Assembly (NCBI RefSeq): GCF_007988905.1
Contig: NZ_BJVA01000006.1
Location: forward strand, 62,001-126,000
Reading direction: 5' to 3'
Length of the DNA: 64,000 nt
Source of the DNA: Gluconobacter kanchanaburiensis NBRC 103587
GTDB taxonomy: Bacteria > Pseudomonadota > Alphaproteobacteria > Acetobacterales > Acetobacteraceae
Both the position numbers and the translations under genes were made by a program. Each line of letters opens with the position of its first letter. Positions within the stretch are counted from its first letter, which is position 1. The notes under the pieces were generated by a model. That model was not told where the DNA came from, ran no database searches, and was given only the letters and a program-made list of their open reading frames with translations. Shown in pieces: positions 18,094 to 28,063 of the stretch.

Positions 18094-21000
18094 TGCGTGT
18101 TCGCAGAATTCTTCTCCGTGTTGCCGCCGGTCTGGTCATTGTGCCGGTGGGGCTGGCGGCGGTGGCGGTTACGGGTGTTCTGATCGGGATCAACATCTCG
18201 CCCGGCCAGCGGCTGATCGAGCGCAAGATTGGCCCGCTGACGGGTGGTATGGTCGAGATTTCCGGACTTTCGGGTTTTCTCCCGCATCATCTGGCTATGG
18301 CGAAGCTGCTGATCCGGGACACGAAGGGCCCCTGGATCGAACTGGACAACGCGGATCTGCGTTGGTCGCCGCTGTCGCTGCTGCATCTGGACGCGAAGAT
18401 CACGTCGCTGAGTGCGACGCGGATCGCTGTTTTGCGCAAGATGGTGTCTGCCCCTGACGCTACGTCTGACAAGACTGCCCCAACTAGTACCGCGCCTTCT
18501 AAGCTGCATCTGCGCGTTGATCTTGCATCCCTGCATGTCGGGAGGCTGGAGATCGGGCCGGATTATACCGTCACGCCAACTGCGTTTTCGCTAGACGGTT
18601 ATGCTCATGTTCACAGTATTGCACCGTTTCTGGATGGTGTAACGGTGAAGACCCTGCCGGTCATGGATGTGGCACTGGCACTCAAGCGCCTTGACCAGCC
18701 GGGCAATCTGAGCCTGAACGTAGAAACTCCGAAAAACCGCATCGTGGTCTCGGCCAGTTTCCACGAGGAGCAGAACGGCTTTGTCACAACGCTCGGACAG
18801 ATGCCGCAGCTCGACCCTGCTGATCTGCATCTGAGACTGACCGGCCCCCGGACGGCGGCGGTTCTGGACTTCGGGCTGGCTGCGGGGCCGGTTACGGCTT
18901 CTGCCGCGGGCACGCTGGATCTTCTAAAAATTGCAGGCAATCTGCATGTGAAGGCGAATGCGCCGGCCATGACGCTGCGTCCTGGGATCGCATGGAGCGC
19001 GATCACGCTGGATACGGATCTTCAGGGGCCGCTCAGAGCGCCGAACGGTCATGGGGTTCTGGATATTGATGCCCTGACGGCGGCGGGGGCAGGGATCGGG
19101 CATCTTCACGCGCAGTTTGAAGGCTCGGAGCGTGTTCCCGAGGCCGATACGACGGCCCATCTGGCTGCAAAACTCGACGGTTTGCGCATTCCCGGCTCGC
19201 AGCCCACGATCCTGGCTTCCGCTCCCCTGACGCTGGACGTCGTGGCACATCCGCTGGCGGCGTCGATACCGGTCGTGGTGAAACTGGACCATCCGCTGCT
19301 CCATGCCGCAGCGACGACCGACCTCAAGCCTGCGGCGAAGGGCCATCTGGATCTCGATCTTCCTGATCTTCACCCGTTGGCGGCGGCCGGGGGTGCGGAT
19401 CTTGCCGGAAAGGCAGCCCTGCATGCCGATTTCGCCATGCCGGTCACGCAACATGACGACCTGACGCTTGGCAGCACCGGAACTCTGGCTATCACCGGCG
19501 GTCAGCCGCAGGCCCTCAACCTGATTGGCAAAACCGGTACATTCTCGCTGGGTCTTGCAAAGTCTCCAGCCAATGTTCTGACGCTGAAAAGCTTTGAGCT
19601 GGATGGTGCGGCGCTGCATATGCTGGTGTCGTCCGTCATCGATCTGGCGCATGGCAACCGGATGCAGACGAAGGCTTCCGTTCAGCTTCCCGATCTTGCG
19701 AAGGCCAGCCCCGCCATTCTTGGCAACACGACCCTGACAGCAACTGCCGAAGGGCCGACGGATGATCTGGCGATCAAGGCGGAGCTGAAGGGCGATTTCG
19801 GCACGAAAGACGTGACGAAGGGGCCGGTAACACTCCAGGCCGATTTTCAGCATCTACCCTCCCGGCCTGATGGTACGCTGACGGCGGGAGGAACGCTGGA
19901 TCATGCACCGCTCACGCTCGATGCCGCGCTCCATCAGGATGAGGCAGGCGCCTATCATGTCGATCTTAAGACGCTGGACTGGAACAGCCTGAGCGGAAAA
20001 GGGAACATTCGTCTGCCTAAAGGAGCGAAGGTTCCGCTTGGGGACCTGGACGTCTCGATCCGTAATCTGGCTGATTTTCGTCGCCTGATCGGTCAGGCGA
20101 TATCGGGGCATCTGGCGCTGGGTCTGCATACGACCGAAGCCGCTGGAGCGCCGCCCGTCGTAAAGCTCGGACTGGATGGAATGCTGTCGATGGCGGATGC
20201 CGCCGTGCAGTCCCTGAAGGTCGCCGGAACCATTGCTAATCCGGTCGACGCGCCGGAGCCTTCACTGGTTCTGGATCTCGCAGGAATGCGCTATCAGGCC
20301 ATGACAGGCAAGGTGCATGCCACGATCAAGGGGCCGCAAACCGCAATGGCGATTGCGCTGACTGCGGCGTTCCAGAACGTGCTGGATGCACCGGCGACCG
20401 CCGATACCGCACTGATTCTGAATATTCCGGATAAAACGGTCCGCCTGGATCGGCTCGCTGCTGTGGCGAAGGGGGAAAGTGTGCGTCTAAGCCGACCGGC
20501 TGTTGTGTCGTTTGGCAATACGATGGGCGTGGACCATCTGCTGGCGACCCTCGCGCCACAGGGGGTTGCGCCCGCGACGATCGATGTCGCGGGAACCCTG
20601 AAACCCGCGCTCGCGCTGACGGCGCGTCTGGATCATCTGACGCCCGCGATCGCCAGACCTTTCGCGCCGGATCTTTCCGCGACGGGAGCGATTTCGCTCA
20701 ATGCCCGGCTTGGAGGAACGCTCGCGGCACCGACGGGAACCGTGTCTCTCACCGGACGTGATCTGCGGATGCAGACCGGTCCCGCTGCCTCCCTGCCTGC
20801 CGCGCAGATCCTCGCAAATATCGGATTGGGCGGAAATTCCGCGAAGGTGGATGCGACGCTGGGTGCCGGCCCGTCTGTCGCGCTCGCGGTGCGTGGAACC
20901 GCGCCTCTCTCGAAAACCGGAGCGCTGGCGCTGGCGATGACGGGGCATGTCGATCTTGCCGTCGGGAATGCTGTTCTGGGGGCGAGCGGTATGGGCATGG

Positions 21001-22238
21001 CGGGGAAGGTTGGCATCAATCTCAACGTTGCTGGCACCGCCGCACAGCCTCGTGCGACAGGACAGGTCACGCTTGAGAATGCCTCCTTCGATCATTACGC
21101 CCAAGGGGTGCATCTCAGCCGGATCAATGGTGCTCTAGTGGCGTCCGGCGACAGTATCGCCGTCAACCATATCGTGGCCCATGCGGGGGCAGGGACCATC
21201 GCTCTGGACGGGAATATTGGTGCGTTCCGGCCGGATCTGCCGGTTGACCTGCATATCACATCCGATCGGGCGAGACCGATTTCAAGCGATCTCCTGACGG
21301 CGATCATCGATACCGACCTGCATGTTCACGGCCAGGCGACGACGCGTCTGGACGTGGACGGCAAAGTCACCATTCCTAACGCCACGATCAATATTCCTGA
21401 CTCAATGCCTGCTTCTGTGCCGCAGCTTGATGTCATCCGGCCCGGTCAGAAGCCGCCTTCCGCCTCAGGGACGGGTATGGTGATTGGTCTTGGAGTGGAC
21501 GTAATCTCGCCGGGCGAATTTTTCGTGCGGGGTCATGGTGTGTTCGCTGAGATGCAGGGACGTCTGCGTGTGCGCGGGACCAGTGCCGAGCCGTCGCTTA
21601 ATGGCGGCTTTGATCTCAAACGGGGCAATTTCAACCTGGGCGGGATCAATCTCAATTTCACCAACGGTCGTGTCGCGTTCAATGGATCAGGCGTGAACCA
21701 CAAGCTCGATCCCACGCTGGATTTCCGGGCAGACCGAAATGCTAGTGGGACGTTGGCCAGCCTTCTGGTGACGGGCTATGCTAGTGCGCCGAAAATTGAC
21801 TTTGCTTCCGTACCAAGCCTGCCCCGCGACCAGGTCCTGTCCATTCTGCTGTTCGGTACGGATTCACACTCACTCTCCACGACCCAGCTTGCGGAACTCG
21901 GCGCAGCAGTCGTTCAGCTTGCGGGCGGTTCGGCTTTTGATCCGATGAGCAAGGTGCGTAACCTGCTGGGGTTGGACCGGCTGGCTGTGGGCGGTGGAAG
22001 CGGCGTAGACAATGGCGGCACAAGCGTGGAGGCCGGGAAATATGTGATGAAGGGCGTTTATGTCGGCGCCAAACAGGCGACGTCTGGTTCCGGTACACAG
22101 GCACAGGTCCAGATCGACCTGACAAAGCGTCTGAAGTTCAACACCACGGTCGGTACGGGCGGACAGGTCACGGGCTTTACAACGCCGGAAAATGATCCGG
22201 GGTCGAGCATTGGATTGTCATACGGTTACAGTTACTGA
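18093..22238 (+). CDS. tamB: Translocation and assembly protein TamB
   Basis: AsmA/DUF490-type inner-membrane-anchored protein that spans the periplasm to TamA and probably conducts lipids. The 1381-residue protein begins with one N-terminal membrane anchor (about 5-33) and continues as a very long beta-rich, Asp/Leu/Gly repeat-like groove. It ends in the conserved DUF490 domain (about 1030-1381) with LLFGTDSHSLSTTQLAELG and a terminal aromatic SYGYSY. The ATG is chosen inside the tamA stop (TGATG) with GGGGAGA upstream. Its last seven bases overlap the convergent gene at 22232. Confidence 0.92.
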   Translation: MRVRRILLRVAAGLVIVPVGLAAVAVTGVLIGINISPGQRLIERKIGPLTGGMVEISGLSGFLPHHLAMAKLLIRDTKGPWIELDNADLRWSPLSLLHLDAKITSLSATRIAVLRKMVSAPDATSDKTAPTSTAPSKLHLRVDLASLHVGRLEIGPDYTVTPTAFSLDGYAHVHSIAPFLDGVTVKTLPVMDVALALKRLDQPGNLSLNVETPKNRIVVSASFHEEQNGFVTTLGQMPQLDPADLHLRLTGPRTAAVLDFGLAAGPVTASAAGTLDLLKIAGNLHVKANAPAMTLRPGIAWSAITLDTDLQGPLRAPNGHGVLDIDALTAAGAGIGHLHAQFEGSERVPEADTTAHLAAKLDGLRIPGSQPTILASAPLTLDVVAHPLAASIPVVVKLDHPLLHAAATTDLKPAAKGHLDLDLPDLHPLAAAGGADLAGKAALHADFAMPVTQHDDLTLGSTGTLAITGGQPQALNLIGKTGTFSLGLAKSPANVLTLKSFELDGAALHMLVSSVIDLAHGNRMQTKASVQLPDLAKASPAILGNTTLTATAEGPTDDLAIKAELKGDFGTKDVTKGPVTLQADFQHLPSRPDGTLTAGGTLDHAPLTLDAALHQDEAGAYHVDLKTLDWNSLSGKGNIRLPKGAKVPLGDLDVSIRNLADFRRLIGQAISGHLALGLHTTEAAGAPPVVKLGLDGMLSMADAAVQSLKVAGTIANPVDAPEPSLVLDLAGMRYQAMTGKVHATIKGPQTAMAIALTAAFQNVLDAPATADTALILNIPDKTVRLDRLAAVAKGESVRLSRPAVVSFGNTMGVDHLLATLAPQGVAPATIDVAGTLKPALALTARLDHLTPAIARPFAPDLSATGAISLNARLGGTLAAPTGTVSLTGRDLRMQTGPAASLPAAQILANIGLGGNSAKVDATLGAGPSVALAVRGTAPLSKTGALALAMTGHVDLAVGNAVLGASGMGMAGKVGINLNVAGTAAQPRATGQVTLENASFDHYAQGVHLSRINGALVASGDSIAVNHIVAHAGAGTIALDGNIGAFRPDLPVDLHITSDRARPISSDLLTAIIDTDLHVHGQATTRLDVDGKVTIPNATINIPDSMPASVPQLDVIRPGQKPPSASGTGMVIGLGVDVISPGEFFVRGHGVFAEMQGRLRVRGTSAEPSLNGGFDLKRGNFNLGGINLNFTNGRVAFNGSGVNHKLDPTLDFRADRNASGTLASLLVTGYASAPKIDFASVPSLPRDQVLSILLFGTDSHSLSTTQLAELGAAVVQLAGGSAFDPMSKVRNLLGLDRLAVGGGSGVDNGGTSVEAGKYVMKGVYVGAKQATSGSGTQAQVQIDLTKRLKFNTTVGTGGQVTGFTTPENDPGSSIGLSYGYSY

Positions 22239-23869
22239 GTAGTCCGGGCGGAAACGGCATCTTCAAGCTGCCGTTTCACGCGCGTGACAACATCGCTCCA
22301 GTCTCCAAAACGCGTCTGGCGGATGATCTTCATCTGCGGATACCAGGGCGTATCGTCGCGTCCATGGAGCCAGCGCCAGCAGTTGTTGAGCCGGTCCATC
22401 ATGATGACGGGTCGGCCCAACCCTCCGGCAAGGTGAACGGCGGAGGTATCGACCGACACGATAAGGTCCAGATTGACCATCAGCGCTGCCGTGTCGTCCA
22501 TTGTGCCGCATTCGGGCATAAAATCCGTCAGTTTTCCCGGAAAATCCGGGATCTGTTCTGCCGGCCGATCCTTCTGTAGTGAATAGAAGCTGACACCTTC
22601 AATATCGGCCAGCGGTGCCAGAACGGAAAGCGGCATGGAGCGCTGTCGGTCCACCATGAGCGCTGCGGTATCTTCCGGTCGCGCAGCTCCGGCCCAGACA
22701 AGCCCCACTTTCAGGCTGCGGTCTTCCGCAAGACGCTGTCGCCACATCCCGGCCTTGGCTGGGTCGGCACTCAGATAGGGGACGGGGGCTCCCATGGCAT
22801 CAGCTGTGCCCGAAAACGCGCGGGGCAGGCTGATGAACGGGCAGTGATAATCGTAATTCGGGGCTTCTCCCCCAAACTGGACTGCCGACACGCCTTCCAC
22901 CCGTCCGCAGAGCGCGGCAAGTGTCTCCGTTCCCCAGATGTGAATGATTGCTCCCGTGCGGGCCAGAGCCGGGATGTAACGCAGATACATGAGCGTATCG
23001 CCCAGACCTTCCTCCTGTGTGACGAGGATGCGTTTGCCTCTCAGATCGAGGGAGGGCGTTATGTTTGGAAGAAGGCGGTCCAGCGGAATGCTGGTATGTC
23101 CGGGCAGGCCAAAGCGCCATTCATGTTCCACCCAGCCTTGCGCCATCCGGCCGCTCTTGAGCATGGTGATGGAGTGATTCAGTCTCAGCCGGGGATCGTT
23201 AGGCGCCATGGGAACGGCACGTCGATAGAGATTGGCAGCTTCGTCCATCCGGCCCACGTTACTGAGGATGCAGGCCATGTTGCACAGCGGTTCCCAGTCC
23301 TCCGGGTCGCTTTCGCACAGACCCTCCATGACCTGAAGCGCTTCATTGAAGCGCCCCGTCTCGGTCAGGAGCAGGGCCAGCAGGTTCAGCGTGGGGCGTG
23401 ACCCGGGGCGGATCAGCAGACTCCGACGGATAAGGGGTTCCGCGTCGCTGAAATGACCGAGCTGGATCAGGACCGTCGCTTCCACATCCATCAGGCGCGG
23501 ATCATCGGGCATGCGTTTGCGGCAAAGCTTCAGCAGCGGGAGCAGGTCGCCGCGCCGGCGGAGGCGCACGGCTTCGTCCAGCATAAGCGAGACGGCGTGA
23601 GGACCGGCATTCGCACTGGCTTTTTCCAGTTCCTGAACGCAGTCATCGTAACGGTTAAGGTGAAACAGTGCCCGGGCGCGGACATAATGAAGGGCTGGGA
23701 GATCCTGACCCTGTTCCGGGGAAGATCCGGCGAAGAGAAGGGCCTGTAGCGCATCCTGTCGGACGAGAGCTTCCTGGGCTTTCTTCAGACGCTCATCGGG
23801 GGTGGGTTGGACTGACGTGCTGTTCGTCGCCGGATGATCGGAAATGGGTCTGTCCAGGCTGGCAGACAT
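22232..23869 (-). CDS. TPR protein with GT9-like glycosyltransferase domain
   Basis: A 545-residue cytoplasmic protein. Residues about 25-255 are tetratricopeptide repeats (for example the LGHFSDAEPLIRRSLLIRPGS and GRMDEAANLYRRAV units). Residues about 270-535 resemble the heptosyltransferase/GT9 fold, with ILVTQEEGLGDTLMYLRY as the N-terminal nucleotide-sugar loop and VDTSAVHLAGGLGRPV as the C-terminal motif. Such fusions often glycosylate proteins or build surface polymers; donor and acceptor are unknown. It overlaps the tamB end by seven bases on the other strand and is nine bases downstream of the receiver gene. Confidence 0.82.
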   Translation of the reverse strand: MSASLDRPISDHPATNSTSVQPTPDERLKKAQEALVRQDALQALLFAGSSPEQGQDLPALHYVRARALFHLNRYDDCVQELEKASANAGPHAVSLMLDEAVRLRRRGDLLPLLKLCRKRMPDDPRLMDVEATVLIQLGHFSDAEPLIRRSLLIRPGSRPTLNLLALLLTETGRFNEALQVMEGLCESDPEDWEPLCNMACILSNVGRMDEAANLYRRAVPMAPNDPRLRLNHSITMLKSGRMAQGWVEHEWRFGLPGHTSIPLDRLLPNITPSLDLRGKRILVTQEEGLGDTLMYLRYIPALARTGAIIHIWGTETLAALCGRVEGVSAVQFGGEAPNYDYHCPFISLPRAFSGTADAMGAPVPYLSADPAKAGMWRQRLAEDRSLKVGLVWAGAARPEDTAALMVDRQRSMPLSVLAPLADIEGVSFYSLQKDRPAEQIPDFPGKLTDFMPECGTMDDTAALMVNLDLIVSVDTSAVHLAGGLGRPVIMMDRLNNCWRWLHGRDDTPWYPQMKIIRQTRFGDWSDVVTRVKRQLEDAVSARTTQ

Positions 23870-23878
23870 GCGGCTCTC

Positions 23879-24259
23879 CTAGTCCGAGGCCGTAGATGTC
23901 ATGTCCTCAAGGGCCTCCAGAATACTTGCTAGCGTATACGGCTTCGAGATGAAACGGTCACGGGCCGGGTCGCCGGATGTCTCATCCCGACGTAAATCTC
24001 CATGACCACTGATGTAGATGACCGGAAGATCGGGCCAGCGGTCACGGGCCGGATGGACGAGCGACATTCCGTCGCCGTCCGGAAGGGCCATGTCGGCTAC
24101 GAGAGCATCCAGATTCGGCTCTGCAGCGATGATGGCACGGGCTTCGGCACAGTTGTCTGCTTCCCTGACGGTCAGACCGCTGTCGAGCAGGAATTCCGCC
24201 AGGCATGTCCGGATGAGAAAATCATCCTCGATCAGCAGAACAGTAAGGGAAGAAGCCAT
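23879..24259 (-). CDS. Single-domain response regulator
   Basis: A 126-residue CheY-like receiver without an output domain. The acidic pair EDD (about 11-13), the phospho-acceptor Asp56 in VADMALPDGDG and Lys106 in FISKPYT are all present, so phosphorylation looks possible. No kinase gene is in the window. It is followed nine bases later by the TPR/glycosyltransferase gene and preceded five bases upstream by the SDR gene, so the three may be one transcript. Related lone receivers act as phosphate sinks or allosteric partners of a hybrid kinase. Confidence 0.85.
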   Translation of the reverse strand: MASSLTVLLIEDDFLIRTCLAEFLLDSGLTVREADNCAEARAIIAAEPNLDALVADMALPDGDGMSLVHPARDRWPDLPVIYISGHGDLRRDETSGDPARDRFISKPYTLASILEALEDMTSTASD

Positions 24260-24264
24260 GGGAA

Positions 24265-25065
24265 TTACGAGGACCAGTTTTTTTCAAAATCGCCAAAGAG
24301 CGTCAGGCCACCATCGACATACAGGGTCTGCCCTGTGATGTAAGTGCTATCTTCAGCGGCAAGAAAAGTAATAGCGTCCGCAATTTCGCGGCTTTCTCCC
24401 GGTCGTTTCATGGGGATATGCCCGGCAACCGCCTTGTACTGTTCGGGGTCGTTGATCCACGACATGTTGATGGGCGTGACAATTGCTCCGGGAGCGACTG
24501 CATTCACGCGAATACCGCGGCTGGCATATTCCAGTGCAAGGGTTCGGACAATGTTGCCCACAGCGCCCTTGGATGCGGAATAGCCCAGATAATGGGGCTT
24601 GGGGATGATCTGGTGGACGGAGGAGTTCACGATGATCGTGCCCTGCTGATTAGTCTCCAGCCAGTAACGGATGACCTCCCGGCACGGCAGCATCACGCCC
24701 GTAACGTTGACGGCCATCACGCCTTCAAAATCCTCGAGTTTGATGTCTTCCGAAGGGGAAGGGATCTGATAGCCCGCATTGCAGACGAGAACGTCCAGGC
24801 CATCCATGGCCTTGATGCTGTCTGCTACCAGTCGTTTGACATCTTCTTCTCTGGAAATATCGCCCGTGGCGATCGGATGTTCCCCACCGGAGACTTTCGG
24901 AAGCCTGTCGCGGACCGCAATCAGCTTGTCTTCTTTCCGACCGTTCAGGGCGACCTGCGCGCCTTCCTCGGCGAACCGCAGCGCGGTGGCTTCTCCAATT
25001 CCCTGGGATGCCCCTGTGACGAGGACTTTCTTGCCGGCGAAACGGTCTTTGTAAGGGGCAGGCAT
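24265..25065 (-). CDS. SDR-family glucose 1-dehydrogenase-like oxidoreductase
   Basis: A 266-residue classical short-chain dehydrogenase. The cofactor loop TGASQGIG (about 17-24) is followed by NGR, which fits NADP preference. NSS supplies the catalytic Ser, YSASK the Tyr-Lys pair (about residue 160), and the C-terminus has GQTLYVDGG. Overall it resembles the NADP-dependent glucose 1-dehydrogenases of Gluconobacter and Bacillus Gdh. It would oxidise glucose in the cytoplasm and supply NADPH, but other sugars or ketones are possible. A large hairpin lies between it and the carD-like gene upstream. Confidence 0.82.
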   Translation of the reverse strand: MPAPYKDRFAGKKVLVTGASQGIGEATALRFAEEGAQVALNGRKEDKLIAVRDRLPKVSGGEHPIATGDISREEDVKRLVADSIKAMDGLDVLVCNAGYQIPSPSEDIKLEDFEGVMAVNVTGVMLPCREVIRYWLETNQQGTIIVNSSVHQIIPKPHYLGYSASKGAVGNIVRTLALEYASRGIRVNAVAPGAIVTPINMSWINDPEQYKAVAGHIPMKRPGESREIADAITFLAAEDSTYITGQTLYVDGGLTLFGDFEKNWSS

Positions 25066-25115
25066 GGGGCTTCACCTCTCCTCTGGAATGCAGGTTTGAA
25101 AAATGGCTGACAACA

Positions 25116-25167
25116 CATCTCCCCGAGGGGGTCTCCCTTGCCAACGCGGGAGCCCCCCTCGGGGATG
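25116..25167. terminator. Long hairpin between carD-like gene and SDR
   Basis: Two near-complementary GC-rich arms of about 20 bases (25116-25137 and 25148-25167, both containing CCCCGAGGGGG-type sequence) enclose a 10-base loop. On the minus strand a T-rich stretch follows only 15-20 bases later, so Rho-independent termination of the carD-like transcript is plausible but not classical. Confidence 0.5.
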
Positions 25168-25225
25168 CGAAGAAAACCACATTCAGGGTCCATATTGGAG
25201 AAATGACTGTTTTTCAAACAGCCTT

Positions 25226-25780
25226 TCAGGCCGCTTTCATGGTCTTGGTCAGATTCTCGAGAACCTGTGCCGGGTCTGCATTTTCCAGCACCGCAACTTC
25301 TGCGACGAAACGTTCCTGAGCAGCTTCGAACAGCTTGCGCTCGGAGAAGCTGCCATCGAGGCTGTCGACATTGCGACGCAGATCACGAAGCACTTCAGCG
25401 ATCTGGATCAGGTCACCGGAGTTGATCTTTTCCTGATACGCCACGGCACGGCGCGCCCACATGCCCTTGCTGACATGCGGCTTGCCTTTGATGACAGTCA
25501 TTGCCTTGTCAACGATGTCACGGGTGACGATCTTGCGCAGGCCAGCCTTTCTGGCCTTGGCCAGCGGGATGCGCAGGGTCATCTGGTTGCCAGGAAACGA
25601 GATCTGGATCATCTCGATGGAGGTATCGGCAACCTCGACCATGCCGATCTTGTCCACGCGCCCGACGCCATGGGCTGCATAGACAATGGAATCACCTTCA
25701 CGGAACGGGTCCGTGTCGTGTTCCGGATCGGTCTGGCGGGCAGTATTATTGGCTGCGACACGAGCCATTTCATCGGTCAT
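25226..25780 (-). CDS. CarD/CdnL-type RNA polymerase-binding regulator
   Basis: CarD-family proteins bind the RNA polymerase beta subunit and stabilise open complexes at rRNA and housekeeping promoters. The Tudor-like N-terminal domain is seen in FREGDSIVYAAHGVGRVDKIG, and the helical C-terminal domain in MWARRAVAYQEKI through RDLRRNVD. I start at the ATG at 25780 (184 residues) because AGAAGGGCGGC lies just upstream; ATGs at 25813 and 25873 would add up to 31 residues with no clear ribosome site. It is preceded by the bestrophin-like gene's 3' end. Confidence 0.87.
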   Translation of the reverse strand: MTDEMARVAANNTARQTDPEHDTDPFREGDSIVYAAHGVGRVDKIGMVEVADTSIEMIQISFPGNQMTLRIPLAKARKAGLRKIVTRDIVDKAMTVIKGKPHVSKGMWARRAVAYQEKINSGDLIQIAEVLRDLRRNVDSLDGSFSERKLFEAAQERFVAEVAVLENADPAQVLENLTKTMKAA

Positions 25781-25888
25781 GCCGCCCTTCTGGGGGCTTT
25801 TGAACGTGTTCATGGGTATGACTCGTAGCAGAAAATCCCCCTCCTGTCTTGTCCGTTCGCAGGAGAGAGGCATGAACAGTCATCTGTC

Positions 25889-26764
25889 TCAGGGCTGAAC
25901 GCCGTTGACTGCCGGGATGGGGGCGGGCGGTGTGTCCCCGATGGGTTGGAGAAGGTCACGTTCGATCGTCCGTGCCATGGTCAGCATGGGCAGGGCATGG
26001 ACGCTGTTCTTGAACGGTTCCTGGAGGTCTCGTCCGCTGCGATCGAGCATCTGGAAGAGCATTCCGATGATGCTGGAACCCAGTGGAGTGATCCAGCCCA
26101 GCGTCTGGACGGCCGAGAGAGGCAGGATGATGCAGAACAGATGCGTGGCGATTTCGGGCAGCAGGGAATACTGAGCGGGGAGCGGCGTATTTTTGATACG
26201 CTCAAGACCGCCCTGGGAGTTGGCGATATCGGACAGGATACGATCAACCGTTCCATGAACGGCGCCGTCAATGCCCTTGAGCTCGACCTCGTCGCGCACA
26301 CCCAGGCCGATCTGGTAGAGCAGCATGTTCGCGGTGTTCGAGCATGAGAAGACCTTGTCGTACATTTCCGGAGCCAGCAGGCGCTTGCAGTCGTCGTTTG
26401 GCGGCTCTCCGCGCAGGGCGGCACGCAGTACATGTGGATAGGCGGCCATCGCGCGTGCGAGGTCCGGACGTCCCCCAAGCAGGGTGGCGGCTTCACGACC
26501 GAAGGAGCGGCAGTTGTTGGTGATCGAGCCCCAGAGAGTCCGGCCTTCCCACCACCGGTTATAGGCAGCGTTGTTGCGCATGCTGAGGAAGATTGCGAGC
26601 GCCGATCCCATCAGTGAAATAGGAAGGGAGGGCTGTTCCATCCAGTCCTGATGGTAGATCTGGAACAGGATCACCACCACAAAATCCCACAGGGTCAGGA
26701 TGATCAGCGGAGGCAGCGCCTCCCGGAAAAGAATGGCCAGTCCGTGCGGGCGGTTAACGATCAA
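25889..26764 (-). CDS. Bestrophin-family (UPF0187) membrane channel
   Basis: A 291-residue inner-membrane protein of the bacterial bestrophin family, which form pentameric anion or cation channels. Hydrophobic segments lie at about 17-38 and 45-62, followed by the family hallmark [20 protein letters not shown] (about 62-81). Two more segments occur near 205-225 and 228-245, and a conserved C-terminal [10 protein letters not shown]. The physiological ion is unknown. It is divergent from frmA, with 181 bases between them. Confidence 0.85.
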   Translation of the reverse strand: MIVNRPHGLAILFREALPPLIILTLWDFVVVILFQIYHQDWMEQPSLPISLMGSALAIFLSMRNNAAYNRWWEGRTLWGSITNNCRSFGREAATLLGGRPDLARAMAAYPHVLRAALRGEPPNDDCKRLLAPEMYDKVFSCSNTANMLLYQIGLGVRDEVELKGIDGAVHGTVDRILSDIANSQGGLERIKNTPLPAQYSLLPEIATHLFCIILPLSAVQTLGWITPLGSSIIGMLFQMLDRSGRDLQEPFKNSVHALPMLTMARTIERDLLQPIGDTPPAPIPAVNGVQP

Positions 26765-26945
26765 ACGGCTGTCTCCTCGGATGGAAGAAAATGTCCATCG
26801 AAAGCCTAGCTGTGAAGCCCGCCGGGGGCCAACAGCAAACGGTGTCTGTTACTTTACTTTCTTTTGCAGCGACCGGAGCCTGCTCTTGCGGTACGCTCGT
26901 TCCATACGACAGAGTATGTCCACTTTTATTGAGGAGACTGATGTT

Positions 26946-28061
26946 ATGGACGTTACCGCAGCCATTGCGTTCGAGGCTGGCCGGCCTCTGGAAATCGATA
27001 CGGTTCAGCTCGAAGGCCCGCGTGACGGGGAGGTGCTGGTCGAGATCATGGCGACGGGTCTGTGCCATACCGACAAGTACACGCTCTCCGGTCAGGACCC
27101 GGAAGGCCTGTTTCCGGCCATTCTCGGTCATGAAGGGGCGGGAATTGTCCGGGAGGTCGGTGCCGGGGTGAAGCACCTCAAACCCGGCGATCATGTCATT
27201 CCGCTCTATACGCCAGAATGTCGTGAATGTCCGTCCTGTCTGTCGCGCAAGACCAATCTGTGCACGGCCATCCGCAGCACGCAGGGCAAGGGGCTGATGC
27301 CGGATGGCACGTCCCGCTTCTCTTACAAAGGACAGCCGATCCATCATTACATGGGCTGCTCGACCTTCGCGAATTTCACGGTGTTGCCGGAAATCGCTCT
27401 AGCAAAAATCCGTCCCGACGCGCCGTTCGACAAGGTCTGCTACATTGGCTGCGGCGTGACGACGGGCATCGGAGCGGTGCTGTTTACGGCGCAGGTTGAA
27501 GCTGGTGCGACGGTTGGCGTCTTCGGACTCGGCGGTATCGGGCTCAATGTTATTCAGGGTGCGAAAATGGTCGGGGCGAACCGGATCATTGGCATTGATA
27601 TCAACCCGGAGCGCGAGGCGATCGCCCGTCAGTTCGGCATGACGGATTTCGTGAACCCGAAAGAACTGGGGCCGAATGGGGATCTTGTCGGGCATCTGAT
27701 CGAGATGACGGGCGGTGGTCTGGACTACACATTTGAGTGTGTGGGCAATCCGACCCTGATGCGTCAGGCGCTTGAAAGCGCACATCGCGGCTGGGGGGTA
27801 TCCTGCGTCATTGGTGTGGCTGGTGCCGGGCAGGAAATCAGCACGCGGCCGTTCCAGCTTGTGACGGGACGACGCTGGATCGGATCGGCCTTTGGTGGCG
27901 CGCGCGGACGGACCGATGTTCCGAAAATCGTGGACTGGTATATGGAAGGCCGCATCGATATCGACTCCCTGATCACGCATAAGCTGAAGCTGGCAGACAT
28001 CAATCTGGGCTTTGACATGATGAGCCGCGGCGAGAGCATCCGTACGGTCGTGGAGTACTGA
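26946..28061 (+). CDS. frmA: S-(hydroxymethyl)glutathione dehydrogenase (class III ADH)
   Basis: Oxidises the formaldehyde-glutathione adduct to S-formylglutathione with NAD. From the ATG at 26946 (GAGGAGA nine bases upstream) it has 371 residues. Catalytic zinc ligands are Cys40, His62 and Cys168 (GCGVTTG), the structural zinc site is Cys92, 95, 98 and 106, and FGLGGIGL is the NAD loop. [14 protein letters not shown] is a class III signature. An upstream ATG at 26916 would contain the ribosome site. It is followed after two bases by frmB, forming a formaldehyde-detoxification unit. Confidence 0.95.
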   Translation: MDVTAAIAFEAGRPLEIDTVQLEGPRDGEVLVEIMATGLCHTDKYTLSGQDPEGLFPAILGHEGAGIVREVGAGVKHLKPGDHVIPLYTPECRECPSCLSRKTNLCTAIRSTQGKGLMPDGTSRFSYKGQPIHHYMGCSTFANFTVLPEIALAKIRPDAPFDKVCYIGCGVTTGIGAVLFTAQVEAGATVGVFGLGGIGLNVIQGAKMVGANRIIGIDINPEREAIARQFGMTDFVNPKELGPNGDLVGHLIEMTGGGLDYTFECVGNPTLMRQALESAHRGWGVSCVIGVAGAGQEISTRPFQLVTGRRWIGSAFGGARGRTDVPKIVDWYMEGRIDIDSLITHKLKLADINLGFDMMSRGESIRTVVEY

Positions 28062-28063
28062 GT

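Noticed and set aside
18924-19853. 309-codon frame antisense inside tamB
   Set aside because: Low-complexity Arg/Gln/Gly composition; tamB is unambiguous on the other strand.
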